From: JBGTLU01 sp041743935
Lineage (GTDB): Bacteria; Bacteroidota; Bacteroidia; Sphingobacteriales; Sphingobacteriaceae
Assembly (NCBI GenBank): GCA_041743935.1
Contig: JBGTLU010000049.1
Coordinates: 1 to 34,570 of the forward strand
DNA length: 34,570 nucleotides
Reading direction: 5' to 3'
Shown here piece after piece: positions 7,654 to 15,902 of this stretch (position 1 is the first letter of the stretch; every line of letters starts with the position of its first letter). A program made the position numbers and the translations under genes. The notes beneath the pieces were generated by a model. It did not search any database, was not told where the DNA came from, and saw only the letters and a list, made by a program, of their open reading frames with translations.

Positions 7654-8553
7654 TTATAGCCAATTTCTTCTTTTAAACCATAAATAAATAACCAGCGTTA
7701 CGGCAATCATGGCAAACCAAATTGCCGGATAACCCAAAGGATAAGTTAGTTCTGGCATAACCTCGAAATTCATTCCGTAAATACCTACTATAAAGGTTAA
7801 TGGCATAAAAAACACCGAAAAAATGGTGAGTACTCGAATTACTTCATTGGTTTTTTGTGATGAAATGGATAAATATAAATTCATCAATTGTGTGGCATTT
7901 TCTGTAACACTTAAAAAGGCAGTTTCGTGTTTAACGTAAATATCTCTTAAATCTTGAGCTAGAGTAGGCTCAACTTTTTCGGCAACTTTAAACAATACAT
8001 CTTTAGTAAGTTGCGTCATTTTTAAGCAGATTGCAGATTTTCTTTTTAATAAATATATATTTCGTTGGATGGGAGGCAAGGTATGTCTGGTAAACATTTT
8101 TGCTTCTAGAGCATCTAAGTCTTGAGAGAATTTAAGTATTGGTTCGTCATAAGATTGCATAGCAAACTCTATGATTCTAGCAACCATTTCGTAATTAGTC
8201 TTACATTTTCCGGTATCAAAATATTTCAATTTAACATCGTTCAAAAACGCTTGCTCACTTCTGTGAATGGTAATTAGAGTTTTGTTGGAATTAAAAATAA
8301 CCAGTTTACGGGTTAAGCTATGTGTAGAAGTAGCTTCTGTTTTTGCCTTACTGTCATAAACTCTTAGTACAATAAATGAGGTTTCGTCTATTTGTTCAAA
8401 TTTTGGTAGATGTTCGGGTTCTAAGCAATCTTTTACAGAAGCCGGATGTAAATTATATTCTTTAGCTATATGAGCCAATTCTTCTTCCGAAGGATTTTCG
8501 ACATCTATCCAATCAAAATTCTTATTTAACTTTTCTGATATTTTCTCAATCAT
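7654..8553 (-). CDS. CorA-family magnesium/divalent cation channel
   Basis: 299 residues. The family signature YGMNFEV gives the GMN motif at 260-262, at the end of the first of two C-terminal membrane helices (about 240-259 and 275-293); the last residues are basic, as expected for a cytosolic tail. The first 230 residues form the soluble funnel domain with a long helix. CorA proteins assemble as pentamers in the inner membrane and let Mg2+ (or Co2+, Ni2+) in along the gradient; the E.coli-type MPEL loop after GMN is also present here. The gene stands alone on the minus strand, divergent from the aminotransferase with 74 bases between. No promoter box was recognised. Zinc export, as in ZntB relatives, cannot be ruled out. 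Confidence 0.93.
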   Translation of the reverse strand: MIEKISEKLNKNFDWIDVENPSEEELAHIAKEYNLHPASVKDCLEPEHLPKFEQIDETSFIVLRVYDSKAKTEATSTHSLTRKLVIFNSNKTLITIHRSEQAFLNDVKLKYFDTGKCKTNYEMVARIIEFAMQSYDEPILKFSQDLDALEAKMFTRHTLPPIQRNIYLLKRKSAICLKMTQLTKDVLFKVAEKVEPTLAQDLRDIYVKHETAFLSVTENATQLMNLYLSISSQKTNEVIRVLTIFSVFFMPLTFIVGIYGMNFEVMPELTYPLGYPAIWFAMIAVTLVIYLWFKRRNWL

Positions 8554-8614
8554 GTTTAAAAGTATAAAAATACTTCTAATACTAGGCTATTACTTATCAC
8601 TCCGAACAATTAGC

Positions 8615-8622
8615 TATTTTTG
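8615..8622 (+). promoter_or_regulatory. Bacteroidota -7 promoter box (TATTTTTG) next to the aminotransferase start
   Basis: Full match to TAnnTTTG, with its last base only 5 bases ahead of the ATG at 8628. No convincing TTG-type -33 element at 19-21 bases upstream. If used, the message would have almost no 5' leader. Confidence 0.5.
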
Positions 8623-8627
8623 GCACA

Positions 8628-9806
8628 ATGATTACACACCGCCAACTTTTCTTGCAGCACAATGCCCAAACTACTGATTTTCCGCTTTTATTGGAGTTTG
8701 AACGAGCATCCGGAATTTATATGTATGATAAAAACGGAAAAGCTTATATCGATTTAATATCGGGAATTGGGGTAAGTAATGTAGGGCACTGTCATCCAAA
8801 AGTGGTTGCAGCCATCCAAAAACAAGCTGAAACCTACATGCATTTAATGGTATATGGAGAGTATGTGCAAACGCCACAAGTAAAATATGCCGAGGCTTTA
8901 GCTAATCATTTGCCTAATAGTTTAAGTTCTGTGTATTTTACCAACAGCGGCTCAGAAGCTATAGAGGGAGCCATGAAATTGGCCAAACGGTTTACCGGAA
9001 GAAGAGAAATTATAGCCTGTAAAAATTCTTACCATGGCAGTTCGCAGGGTGCTTTAAGCATTATGGGGAATGAAGAGTACAAATATGCTTATCGTCCGTT
9101 ATTGCCGGCTATACAATTTATGGCATTTAATTCGGCACAAGATTTAAATAGAATTACATCTAAAACTGCTGCTGTTGTTATAGAAACCATACAAGGTGAA
9201 GCGGGTATTATTGTGCCAGATGAAGATTATTTGCAAGCATTACGAGAAAAATGTACTCAAACCGGCACCTTATTAATTTTGGATGAGATTCAATGTGGAT
9301 TTGGTAGAACTGGTAAATTGTTCGCTTTTGAGCATTTTGGTATTTTACCAGATATATTGGTAGTTGCAAAAGGGATGGGTGGCGGAATGCCAATAGGGGC
9401 TTTTATTTCTTCTTTAGAAATAATGAATAGCTTAAAAAACAACCCAATTTTGGGACATATTACCACCTTTGGAGGACATCCGGTATGTTGTGCGGCTGGT
9501 TTAGCTGCATTTAATGTTTTGTTGGATGATAATTTAATACTCGCAGTAGAAGCAAAAAGTAATTTATTCAAAAAACTGTTAGTTCATCCAAAAATAAAAG
9601 CAATCAGGGGCAAAGGTTTCATGCTAGCAGTTGAGTTTGATAGTTTTGAAACCAATAAAGCAATCATTGATGCTTGTATTGAAAAGGGAGTAGTTACCGA
9701 TTGGTTTTTGCACAACACCAACTCTATGCGTATAGCACCGCCATTAATAATTACAGAAGAAGAAATCAGAAAATCGTGTGAAATAATTTTAAGTTGTATA
9801 GATTAA
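8628..9806 (+). CDS. Class III PLP-dependent aminotransferase
   Basis: 392 residues, a normal length for the acetylornithine/ornithine/4-aminobutyrate aminotransferase group. Key motifs: SGIGVSNVGHCHP (45-57), NSGSEAIEGAMKLA around 106-119, cofactor-contacting LDEIQCGFGRTG with Asp219, and AKGMGGGMP with the Schiff-base Lys248. The arginine-binding and substrate loops are not diagnostic enough to choose between an acetylornithine, ornithine, lysine or other substrate, and no arginine-biosynthesis neighbour helps. Cytosolic. Its stop overlaps the convergent DUF58 gene by 4 bases, leaving no room for a terminator. A TAnnTTTG box lies five bases upstream of the start. Confidence 0.9.
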   Translation: MITHRQLFLQHNAQTTDFPLLLEFERASGIYMYDKNGKAYIDLISGIGVSNVGHCHPKVVAAIQKQAETYMHLMVYGEYVQTPQVKYAEALANHLPNSLSSVYFTNSGSEAIEGAMKLAKRFTGRREIIACKNSYHGSSQGALSIMGNEEYKYAYRPLLPAIQFMAFNSAQDLNRITSKTAAVVIETIQGEAGIIVPDEDYLQALREKCTQTGTLLILDEIQCGFGRTGKLFAFEHFGILPDILVVAKGMGGGMPIGAFISSLEIMNSLKNNPILGHITTFGGHPVCCAAGLAAFNVLLDDNLILAVEAKSNLFKKLLVHPKIKAIRGKGFMLAVEFDSFETNKAIIDACIEKGVVTDWFLHNTNSMRIAPPLIITEEEIRKSCEIILSCID

Positions 9807-10711
9807 TTCATTCTGTTTCTTTTAACCAAATAAGCGTACAAAACAGGATAGAACCCTTTGTTGATGTCCGCATCAATTAAATCAATTTTATATTGTGCGC
9901 ATCGCAGATTCAGTTCTTTTTTAAATGCATCCATGTTTCGGAGATAAGTTTCTCTTACTTCATTGGGATGTAATTTTAATTGTTCGCCGGTTTCGTTATC
10001 AATAAATAGGTATGGTCGGTTTTCAAATTCAAAATCTAGTTCTAATTTTTTATCAAAAACATTAAAAATTACTACCTCGTGTTTGTTGTGTTTTAAGTGT
10101 TGTAAAGCACTAAAAATCTCGTTTGTGGCACCAATATTTTCTAACATATCACTAAAAATGATAACCAATGATCGTTTATGAATACCTTCGGCAATTTGGT
10201 GCAGTGCAGCAGCAACCGATGTATTTTTACCTTCAACCGGTTCGTTCATTTTTTTGCTTAACTCATGAAATATATATTTTTGGTGAGCAGTAGTACTTTT
10301 TGCTGGTGTATTAATCTCTAACGTTTCGGCAAAAATACTCAAGCCAAAAGCATCTCGTTGACGTTTCAATAAATTAATAATGGAAGCAATAGCCAAAGAA
10401 GAAAAGGTTAATTTATTGTTTTTCTCTGTTGGGTAATACATTGAAGAAGAAACATCTAACACCAACTGACAACGTAAATTGGTTTCTTCTTCGTATCGTT
10501 TTACAAATAATTTATCCGTTTTACCAAATAATTTCCAGTCGATGTTTTTTACACTTTCACCAGTATTGTACAAACGGTGATCAGCAAATTCAACAGAAAA
10601 TCCATGAAATGGACTTTTGTGTAAACCAGTGATAAAACCTTCTACTACTTGGTTTGCTAATAAATCTAAATTTAATTGTCGAATGTCTTCTCTACTTTCT
10701 AACGCTTGCAT
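9803..10711 (-). CDS. DUF58 / von Willebrand factor A-like protein
   Basis: 302 residues. The N-terminal part has the DUF58 hallmark around residues 35-75 (FADHRLYNTGESVKNIDWK followed by KLFVKRYEEE). After it comes a vWA-like domain with a DVSSSM motif whose Asp86, Ser88 and Ser90 fit a metal-ion-dependent adhesion site. There is no signal peptide or membrane span. In many bacteria DUF58 proteins sit beside a MoxR-type AAA ATPase and act in protein assembly or membrane-stress systems; no MoxR gene is in this window, so this copy is separated from the usual partner or its partner is elsewhere. Head upstream at 10712-10902 it faces the YqeY gene; the shared 191-base gap holds a 7-bp-arm inverted repeat at 10784-10800. 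Confidence 0.88.
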   Translation of the reverse strand: MQALESREDIRQLNLDLLANQVVEGFITGLHKSPFHGFSVEFADHRLYNTGESVKNIDWKLFGKTDKLFVKRYEEETNLRCQLVLDVSSSMYYPTEKNNKLTFSSLAIASIINLLKRQRDAFGLSIFAETLEINTPAKSTTAHQKYIFHELSKKMNEPVEGKNTSVAAALHQIAEGIHKRSLVIIFSDMLENIGATNEIFSALQHLKHNKHEVVIFNVFDKKLELDFEFENRPYLFIDNETGEQLKLHPNEVRETYLRNMDAFKKELNLRCAQYKIDLIDADINKGFYPVLYAYLVKRNRMN

Positions 10712-10843
10712 GTTTTAAATATACATGGAAATTGCTTTGCCTCGAATTTATTTATACGGAATGTAATAAAGCCATATAAATAATAATTGGAAACCAATTA
10801 CAATACACTGTTGTAAAATAATTTAAACCAAACGCCCAATTGT

Positions 10844-10851
10844 TATCTTTG
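10844..10851 (+). promoter_or_regulatory. -7 promoter box (TATCTTTG) for the YqeY-PabA pair
   Basis: Exact TAnnTTTG match, 51 bases ahead of the ATG at 10903. The -33 element is not clear. A small inverted repeat, TAATTGG/CCAATTA at 10784-10790 and 10794-10800, lies upstream and might be an operator. Confidence 0.5.
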
Positions 10852-10902
10852 TATTCTATCTAAAAAATTCTAAAAAAATAGTACATCAGATAAGAATTAA
10901 AC

Positions 10903-11349
10903 ATGAGCCTTATTATTACCATCGACCAAGAAATTAAGCAAGCTTTTTTAGCTAAAAACCAAGACCGTTTACGAGGTTTACGTGCAATAAAAGCAGCTTT
11001 ATTAGTTGCAAAAACCGAAAAAGGAGCAGGCGAGATAAATGAAGAAATTGAACTTAAGATTTTACAACGTTTAGCTAAACAACGCAAAGAATCTGCAGAT
11101 ATTTATATCACGCAAAACAGAGAAGATTTGGCCAAAGACGAATTAGCAGAATTGGTGGTAATTGAAGAGTTTCTTCCTAAACAAATTACTGACGAAGAAT
11201 TACAAACTATTATTAAGAATATTATACTTAAAGTTGGCGCTAAAGAAGCAAAAGACATGGGTAAAGTAATGGGTGTAGCTACCAAAGAATTGGCTGGTAA
11301 AGCAGATGGCAAAAAAATATCAGACACGGTAAAGCAATTACTCAGTTGA
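10903..11349 (+). CDS. GatB/YqeY domain protein
   Basis: 148 residues, the full length of YqeY-type proteins. Seen in the sequence: an all-helical, Lys- and Glu-rich chain with the RLRGLRAIKAALLVAKTEK segment (23-41), LAKQRKESADIYITQNRED, EEFLPKQITDEEL and a C-terminal MGKVMGVATKELAGKADG stretch, all characteristic. The family shares the tail domain of GatB, the subunit of the tRNA-dependent amidotransferase, and its own function is not settled; a role near tRNA amidation is inferred. It overlaps the following glutaminase gene by the TTGA tetranucleotide, so the two are translationally coupled. Confidence 0.93.
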   Translation: MSLIITIDQEIKQAFLAKNQDRLRGLRAIKAALLVAKTEKGAGEINEEIELKILQRLAKQRKESADIYITQNREDLAKDELAELVVIEEFLPKQITDEELQTIIKNIILKVGAKEAKDMGKVMGVATKELAGKADGKKISDTVKQLLS

Positions 11350-11924
11350 TTTTATTATTTGATAATTACGATTCATTTACTTACAATCTTTTAGATTATT
11401 TAAAACAACTAAAAGCCAACGTTTTAGTAATTAGAAATGATGAAAAAAGTCTGGAAGAAATTACTCAATTAAATGTAGAGGGCATTGTTATTTCACCCGG
11501 TCCAGAAACACCTTCCAAAGCGGGAATTTTACCCGAATTAATTAAATACTATTATAATAAAGTGCCAATTTTAGGTATTTGTCTTGGTCATCAGGCAATT
11601 GGAGAATATTTTGGAGCGAGATTAGTAAAAGCAGATAAACCTATGCATGGCAAAGTATCTGTTGTTATGCATAATAATCATATAATGTTTAGCCATATTC
11701 CACTATATTTCGAGGCAATGCGTTACCATTCATTACAACTAATAAATCTGCCTAAAGAACTAAATTGCACGGCAGAAACCGAACAAAAGGAAGTAATGGC
11801 ATTTGCGCATTTTACATTACCAATTTGGGGAATTCAGTTTCACCCGGAATCTGTATTAACTCCACATGGTTTACAAATGATTAAAAATTGGTATGATTTA
11901 GTATATCCATCAGATAAAAATTAA
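11346..11924 (+). CDS. pabA: Anthranilate/aminodeoxychorismate synthase glutaminase subunit (TrpG/PabA)
   Basis: 192 residues, a class I glutamine amidotransferase subunit. The catalytic triad is Cys79 in GICLGHQAI, His166 and Glu168 in QFHPES. The protein hands ammonia to a synthase partner that makes anthranilate (tryptophan) or aminodeoxychorismate (folate); no trpE or pabB partner is in the window, so which pathway it serves is not decided, though a solitary gene is more often PabA. The start is a TTG whose last two bases form part of the TGA stop of the YqeY gene (TTGA, 11346-11349). It gives the canonical MILLFDNYDSFTYNL N-terminus and no ATG could replace it, so the TTG start is well supported. 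Confidence 0.88.
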   Translation: MILLFDNYDSFTYNLLDYLKQLKANVLVIRNDEKSLEEITQLNVEGIVISPGPETPSKAGILPELIKYYYNKVPILGICLGHQAIGEYFGARLVKADKPMHGKVSVVMHNNHIMFSHIPLYFEAMRYHSLQLINLPKELNCTAETEQKEVMAFAHFTLPIWGIQFHPESVLTPHGLQMIKNWYDLVYPSDKN

Positions 11925-11959
11925 AAAATTTCTAAACATTTAATTTTCGGATTAAAAAC

Positions 11960-11967
11960 TATATTTG
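11960..11967 (+). promoter_or_regulatory. -7 promoter box (TATATTTG) next to the hydrolase start
   Basis: Exact TAnnTTTG match, 12 bases ahead of the ATG at 11980. The upstream 20 bases are T-rich but show no good TTG element. It probably drives the hydrolase-CBS group. Confidence 0.5.
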
Positions 11968-11979
11968 ACCAATCTGATT

Positions 11980-12741
11980 ATGAACATAACAATAAAAGAA
12001 GAAAAAGACTTCCAATATGTAGAACAAGGTGAAGGCCATGTTTTATTGTTATTACACGGATTATTTGGCGCTCTAAGTAATTGGGAAAGTGTAATAAATA
12101 AATTTTCTGCAAATTATAAAGTTATAATTCCATTAATGCCAGTTTATGGTATGCCCTTGTTAAAAACCAATGTAGATAGTTTAGCAAAACATATACATAA
12201 GTTCGTGGAATTTAAGGGTTTAAAGGATTTTACTTTATTAGGAAATTCACTTGGTGGACATGTTGCCCTAGTTTATACCCTAGAGCATGCACAAAGAGTT
12301 CATTCCATGGTGCTTACCGGAAGTTCTGGCTTGTATGAGAATTCCATGGGTGGATCCTTCCCAAAACGCGAAAACTACGACTACATTAGAGAGAAAGTAG
12401 AATATACATTTTATGACCCAAAAACGGCTAGTAAAGAATTAGTTGACGAGGTGTTTGAAATTGTAAACGATAGAAATAAAGTTCTTAGAATTCTTGCCAT
12501 GGCTAAATCAGCTATGAGACATAATTTAAGAAAAGAAATTCCGGAAATTTCCATTCCTGTATCCTTAATTTGGGGAAAACAAGACACCGTTACCCCTCCG
12601 GAGGTAGCCGAAGAATTCCATCAATTATTTACCAATTCTTATTTAAATTGGATTGATAAATGTGGTCATGCTCCTATGATGGAACGACCTGAAGAGTTTA
12701 ATACAATTTTGGAGCAATTTTTGAAGCAAATAGATAAATAA
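11980..12741 (+). CDS. Alpha/beta hydrolase
   Basis: 253 residues from the ATG at 11980; a TTG at 11965 lies inside the promoter box and is rejected. The fold is clear: LLLHGLFG (oxyanion region, 23-30), the nucleophile elbow GNSLGG with Ser90, the acid Asp202 in WGKQDTVTPP, and His230 in CGHAPMME. There is no signal peptide, so it is cytosolic. Substrate is not predictable. In Bacteroidota this hydrolase often stands at the head of the CBS-nadK-DUF6089-uppS-bamA block, as here; whether it is functionally linked to cell-envelope synthesis or is merely a conserved neighbour is unknown. Confidence 0.9.
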   Translation: MNITIKEEKDFQYVEQGEGHVLLLLHGLFGALSNWESVINKFSANYKVIIPLMPVYGMPLLKTNVDSLAKHIHKFVEFKGLKDFTLLGNSLGGHVALVYTLEHAQRVHSMVLTGSSGLYENSMGGSFPKRENYDYIREKVEYTFYDPKTASKELVDEVFEIVNDRNKVLRILAMAKSAMRHNLRKEIPEISIPVSLIWGKQDTVTPPEVAEEFHQLFTNSYLNWIDKCGHAPMMERPEEFNTILEQFLKQIDK

Positions 12742-12789
12742 GGAATCTTCTAGCTCAGATTTCCGTATATTATCCAAAATGCTTTAATC

Positions 12790-13452
12790 ATGCTTGCAAT
12801 AGATCTCGTCCAAAATTTTATCCCACCGCTTCGCACTTCCGATACGGCCCAACAAGCATTGGACAGAATGTTTGAATTTAAAATTTCACATTTGCCAATT
12901 GTAAACGAAGCAGATTTTTTAGGTTTAATTAGCGAGTCGGATATTTTAGGAGTGAAAGACTTAGAACAACCAATCGGAAATTATACATTATCACTTTACT
13001 ATCAGTCTGTATATGACACACAGCACATTTATGAAGTAATGCGTGTAATAAATGAACAAAGCCTTTCTGCAGTACCGGTTATAAATAAGCAAAATCATTT
13101 TATTGGGATAATTACCATGAAAAATCTGGTAAATTATTTCGCAAAATTAACCGGAGTGGATAATCCTGGAGGTATAATCATAGTAGAGTTAATATCCAGA
13201 GACTACTCTCTTTCTGAAATTGCTAAATATGTTGAAGAAGAAGACACCAGAATTCTAAGTTCCTATGTTCAATCATTTGATGAGTCTACTAAAATGGAAC
13301 TCACTTTAAAATTAAATAAAACCGATTTAGGTCCCGTTATTACAGCTTTCCAGCGCCGAGGATTGATTATCAAAGGAACCTTTTCCCAAAATTCTCGCAG
13401 CGATGACTCTATGGATCGCTATGATCAATTCATGCAATATTTGAATATTTAA
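12790..13452 (+). CDS. CBS-domain pair protein with C-terminal ACT-like region
   Basis: 220 residues. Two CBS motifs are seen: residues about 5-60 (HLPIVNEADFLGLISESDILG) and 70-118 (LSAVPVINKQNHFIGIITMKNL). CBS pairs bind adenine nucleotides such as AMP or ATP. The remaining residues (about 125-195) look like an ACT-type regulatory fold: a beta strand IIIVELISRDYSLSEIAKYVE followed by a helix, then strand-helix again. No catalytic domain is present, so this is likely a small nucleotide sensor or regulator. It is 48 bases after the hydrolase stop and 41 bases before nadK, in the conserved block. Its target is unknown; NAD kinase is the obvious neighbour to test. Confidence 0.8.
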   Translation: MLAIDLVQNFIPPLRTSDTAQQALDRMFEFKISHLPIVNEADFLGLISESDILGVKDLEQPIGNYTLSLYYQSVYDTQHIYEVMRVINEQSLSAVPVINKQNHFIGIITMKNLVNYFAKLTGVDNPGGIIIVELISRDYSLSEIAKYVEEEDTRILSSYVQSFDESTKMELTLKLNKTDLGPVITAFQRRGLIIKGTFSQNSRSDDSMDRYDQFMQYLNI

Positions 13453-13478
13453 GATTTTTCATACCTAAATATTAATCC

Positions 13479-13486
13479 TACTTTTG
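13479..13486 (+). promoter_or_regulatory. -7 promoter box (TACTTTTG) next to the nadK start
   Basis: Exact TAnnTTTG match ending 7 bases ahead of the ATG at 13494. A T-run at 13455-13459 lies 19 bases upstream, close to a -33 element. A transcript from here would start at or near the ATG. Confidence 0.5.
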
Positions 13487-13493
13487 GGTCAAT

Positions 13494-14372
13494 ATGAAAA
13501 TAGCCATTTACGGCCGACCGTTCAACATACAGTCTATTGCTTATGCCCAGCAACTGATAGATACTTTACTAAAGAAAGAAGTAGAAGTTATTGTACATCA
13601 AGATTTTTATAAATTCTTAAAAAATAATGCAGTTAAGCTAACCAATATATCTACATTTTCTAGCCATGCAGAATTAGTAAATACAACAAATTACCTACTA
13701 AGTTTGGGTGGCGATGGAACTCTTTTAGATACCGTAACTTTAGTTAGGGATTCTAATATCCCCATACTAGGTATAAATTTTGGACGATTAGGATTTTTAG
13801 CTACAGTAAACAAACTAGATATAGATAAAGCAATAGATAGCCTACTTAAAGGCTATTACACACTAGATACACGTGCTTTAATCCGTTTAGAATCTAATAT
13901 CAATATTTTTGGAGACGTTAATTATGGTTTAAACGAAGTAACCATACATAAACAAGATGCATCTCCCATGATTATAATTCATGCGTATTTAAATGGAGAT
14001 TTTTTGAACTCCTATTGGGCAGACGGATTAATTGTTTCTACGCCAACCGGTTCTACCGCTTATTCATTAAGTTGTGGCGGACCCATTATCTTTCCTCGTT
14101 CAGGTAATTTTGTTATCACACCTATTTGTGCACATAATTTAAATGTGCGTCCTGTCGTACTTTCAGATTCTAATGTAATCACCTTTGAGATAGAGAGTAG
14201 AGCCTCTCAGTTTTTAGTTACTATAGACTCTAGAACGGTAACGGTAGATAATGATATACAAATTGCCGTACGTCGCGAAAACTTTCAATTAAATTTAGTG
14301 CGATTAAATAATGAAAACTATCTCGAAACGTTAAGACAAAAATTAATGTGGGGACTAGATTCTAGGAACTAA
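13494..14372 (+). CDS. nadK: NAD kinase (ATP-NAD kinase)
   Basis: 292 residues, normal for bacterial NAD kinases, which phosphorylate NAD to NADP in the cytosol. The GGDG motif is at 72-75 in LSLGGDGTLLDTV, followed by LGINFGRLGFLATV (92-105). The conserved NE motif is at 147-148, WADGLI at 175-180 and the TPTGSTAYSLSCGGPI loop at 183-198. All catalytic and substrate-binding signatures are intact. The gene sits within the Bacteroidota block CBS, nadK, DUF6089, uppS, bamA; a -7 promoter box lies just upstream, so it may also be transcribed on its own. Confidence 0.97.
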   Translation: MKIAIYGRPFNIQSIAYAQQLIDTLLKKEVEVIVHQDFYKFLKNNAVKLTNISTFSSHAELVNTTNYLLSLGGDGTLLDTVTLVRDSNIPILGINFGRLGFLATVNKLDIDKAIDSLLKGYYTLDTRALIRLESNINIFGDVNYGLNEVTIHKQDASPMIIIHAYLNGDFLNSYWADGLIVSTPTGSTAYSLSCGGPIIFPRSGNFVITPICAHNLNVRPVVLSDSNVITFEIESRASQFLVTIDSRTVTVDNDIQIAVRRENFQLNLVRLNNENYLETLRQKLMWGLDSRN

Positions 14373-14383
14373 TATAAACATCT

Positions 14384-15127
14384 TTGAAACGCTTAAGCTT
14401 AGCCATACTTTTCTGTTTTATCTACCATCTATCTTATGCTCAAAAGTATGAGATAGGATTTGCAATTGGACTATCTGGCTACAAAGGAGATTTAGAACCA
14501 ACTGCTAATTTCGGCATCAATAAACCTGCTTTTGGTATTATTCTCCGCAAAAACTTTGATCCCAGAAATACCATACGGCTTTCCTTTAATAGTGGTACAC
14601 TAAGTGGCAGCGATTTAAATGCTAAAGATGAGTTACAAAAACTCAGGGGAGCAGAATTTAGCTCTTCTATCAATGAAATTGCTCTAACTTATGAGTTTAA
14701 TTTCATGAGTTTTAATCCACAAATTAAGGGCGAGATATTTTCCCCCTATCTATTTACAGGTTTAACTGCATTCGATTTTAACCCCAAAAACAACGGACAA
14801 GAACTCCAACAACTTGGTAACAATAGTAGTACCCCTGATGGTAATACCGTAGTAAAATACAGGCAACGTAATTTGGCTATACCACTTGGTGCTGGTATAA
14901 AATGGAATATATATAAACGTTTTAATGTGAATGCAGAATTTGGATACAGATATACATTAACGGATTATTTAGATGATGTAGGTGGATATTATGCTAAGAA
15001 TGACCCACAAAACGGATTTACAAAAGGCATGCAACGAGGAGATTTAAGAAGGAACGATTCTTATATGTTTGGGTTAATAGGCATTACATATACTTTTGTA
15101 TCTTCGCGCTGCCCAACATTTTACTAA
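14384..15127 (+). CDS. DUF6089-type outer-membrane beta-barrel protein
   Basis: 247 residues with a signal peptide (MKRLSLAILFCFIYHLSYAQ) and repeated amphipathic beta strands, for example YEIGFAIGLSGYKGDLEP, LRRNDSYMFGLIGITYTF and the aromatic end SSRCPTFY, consistent with a small outer-membrane barrel. The start is a TTG at 14384, 11 bases after nadK: the preceding in-frame codons include a stop at 14375-14377, and the first downstream ATG lies beyond the signal peptide. The same product is found between nadK and uppS in many Bacteroidota. Its function is unknown; a role linked to BamA-assembled envelope is inferred from the neighbours only. Confidence 0.78.
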   Translation: MKRLSLAILFCFIYHLSYAQKYEIGFAIGLSGYKGDLEPTANFGINKPAFGIILRKNFDPRNTIRLSFNSGTLSGSDLNAKDELQKLRGAEFSSSINEIALTYEFNFMSFNPQIKGEIFSPYLFTGLTAFDFNPKNNGQELQQLGNNSSTPDGNTVVKYRQRNLAIPLGAGIKWNIYKRFNVNAEFGYRYTLTDYLDDVGGYYAKNDPQNGFTKGMQRGDLRRNDSYMFGLIGITYTFVSSRCPTFY

Positions 15128-15142
15128 TTACGTGCTGCGAGT

Positions 15143-15880
15143 ATGAGCTTTAGGGAAAACATCGATTTAACCAAATTACCAAAACATGTTGCCATTATCA
15201 TGGATGGAAATGGTCGTTGGGCAAAATCACAAGGAAAATTAAGAGTATTTGGTCATGAGAGTGGCGTTAAAGCAGTACGCGATACCGTAGAAGGTGCAGC
15301 AGAAGTTGGCATACAATATCTAACGCTTTATGCGTTTTCTACTGAGAATTGGAACCGACCAAAATTTGAAGTAAATGCGTTAATGGAATTGTTAGTTTCT
15401 ACCATAAGTAAAGAAACTAAAACCTTAATGGATAATGATATCAGTTTAAACGCATTTGGAGATTTACAATCATTACCAAAAAAATGCTTTATTGAATTAA
15501 ATGAAGCGATAAAAAAAACAGAAAATAATAAAAGAATGACTTTGAATTTGGCATTGAGTTATAGTGCCAGATGGGAAATTTTGCAAGTAACCAAACAAAT
15601 TGCTGCTCTTGCTGCAAGTAAAGAAATAGTTGCTGAACAGATTGATGAGGCGCTAATTAATTCGTTACTTTGCACCGCTAAAATGCCAGAGCCCGAATTA
15701 TTAATAAGAACAAGTGGTGAATACCGCATTAGTAATTTCTTGTTATGGCAAATTGCCTACAGTGAATTGTATTTTACCGAAAAATTTTGGCCTGATTTCA
15801 GGCGTGAAGATTTATTTGAAGCATTAGTTAATTACCAAACCCGCGAACGTAGGTTTGGATTAACCAGTGAACAGATTTAA
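15143..15880 (+). CDS. uppS: Isoprenyl transferase (undecaprenyl diphosphate synthase)
   Basis: 245 residues. The catalytic motif MDGNGRWAKSQG places Asp21, the residue that binds Mg2+ and helps ionise isopentenyl diphosphate addition. The later motifs TLYAFSTENWNRP (around 61-73), SYSARWEI and PEPELLIRTSGEYRISNFLLWQ (about 184-205) are those of cis-prenyltransferases. It makes the C55 carrier lipid for peptidoglycan and other surface polymers and acts in the cytosol at the membrane. The ATG at 15143 is 15 bases after the DUF6089 stop. A TACTTTTG box at 15091-15098, inside the preceding gene, might give extra transcription. bamA follows 22 bases later. Confidence 0.95.
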   Translation: MSFRENIDLTKLPKHVAIIMDGNGRWAKSQGKLRVFGHESGVKAVRDTVEGAAEVGIQYLTLYAFSTENWNRPKFEVNALMELLVSTISKETKTLMDNDISLNAFGDLQSLPKKCFIELNEAIKKTENNKRMTLNLALSYSARWEILQVTKQIAALAASKEIVAEQIDEALINSLLCTAKMPEPELLIRTSGEYRISNFLLWQIAYSELYFTEKFWPDFRREDLFEALVNYQTRERRFGLTSEQI

Positions 15881-15902
15881 CGATATAGAATTATAATTTT
15901 TG

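Noticed and set aside
8560..8575. AAGTAT-AAAA-ATACTT inverted repeat before corA
   Set aside because: Six-base arms in AT-rich DNA are expected by chance.
9803..9806. 4-base tail overlap of the aminotransferase and DUF58 genes
   Set aside because: Convergent short overlaps are common and need no special explanation.
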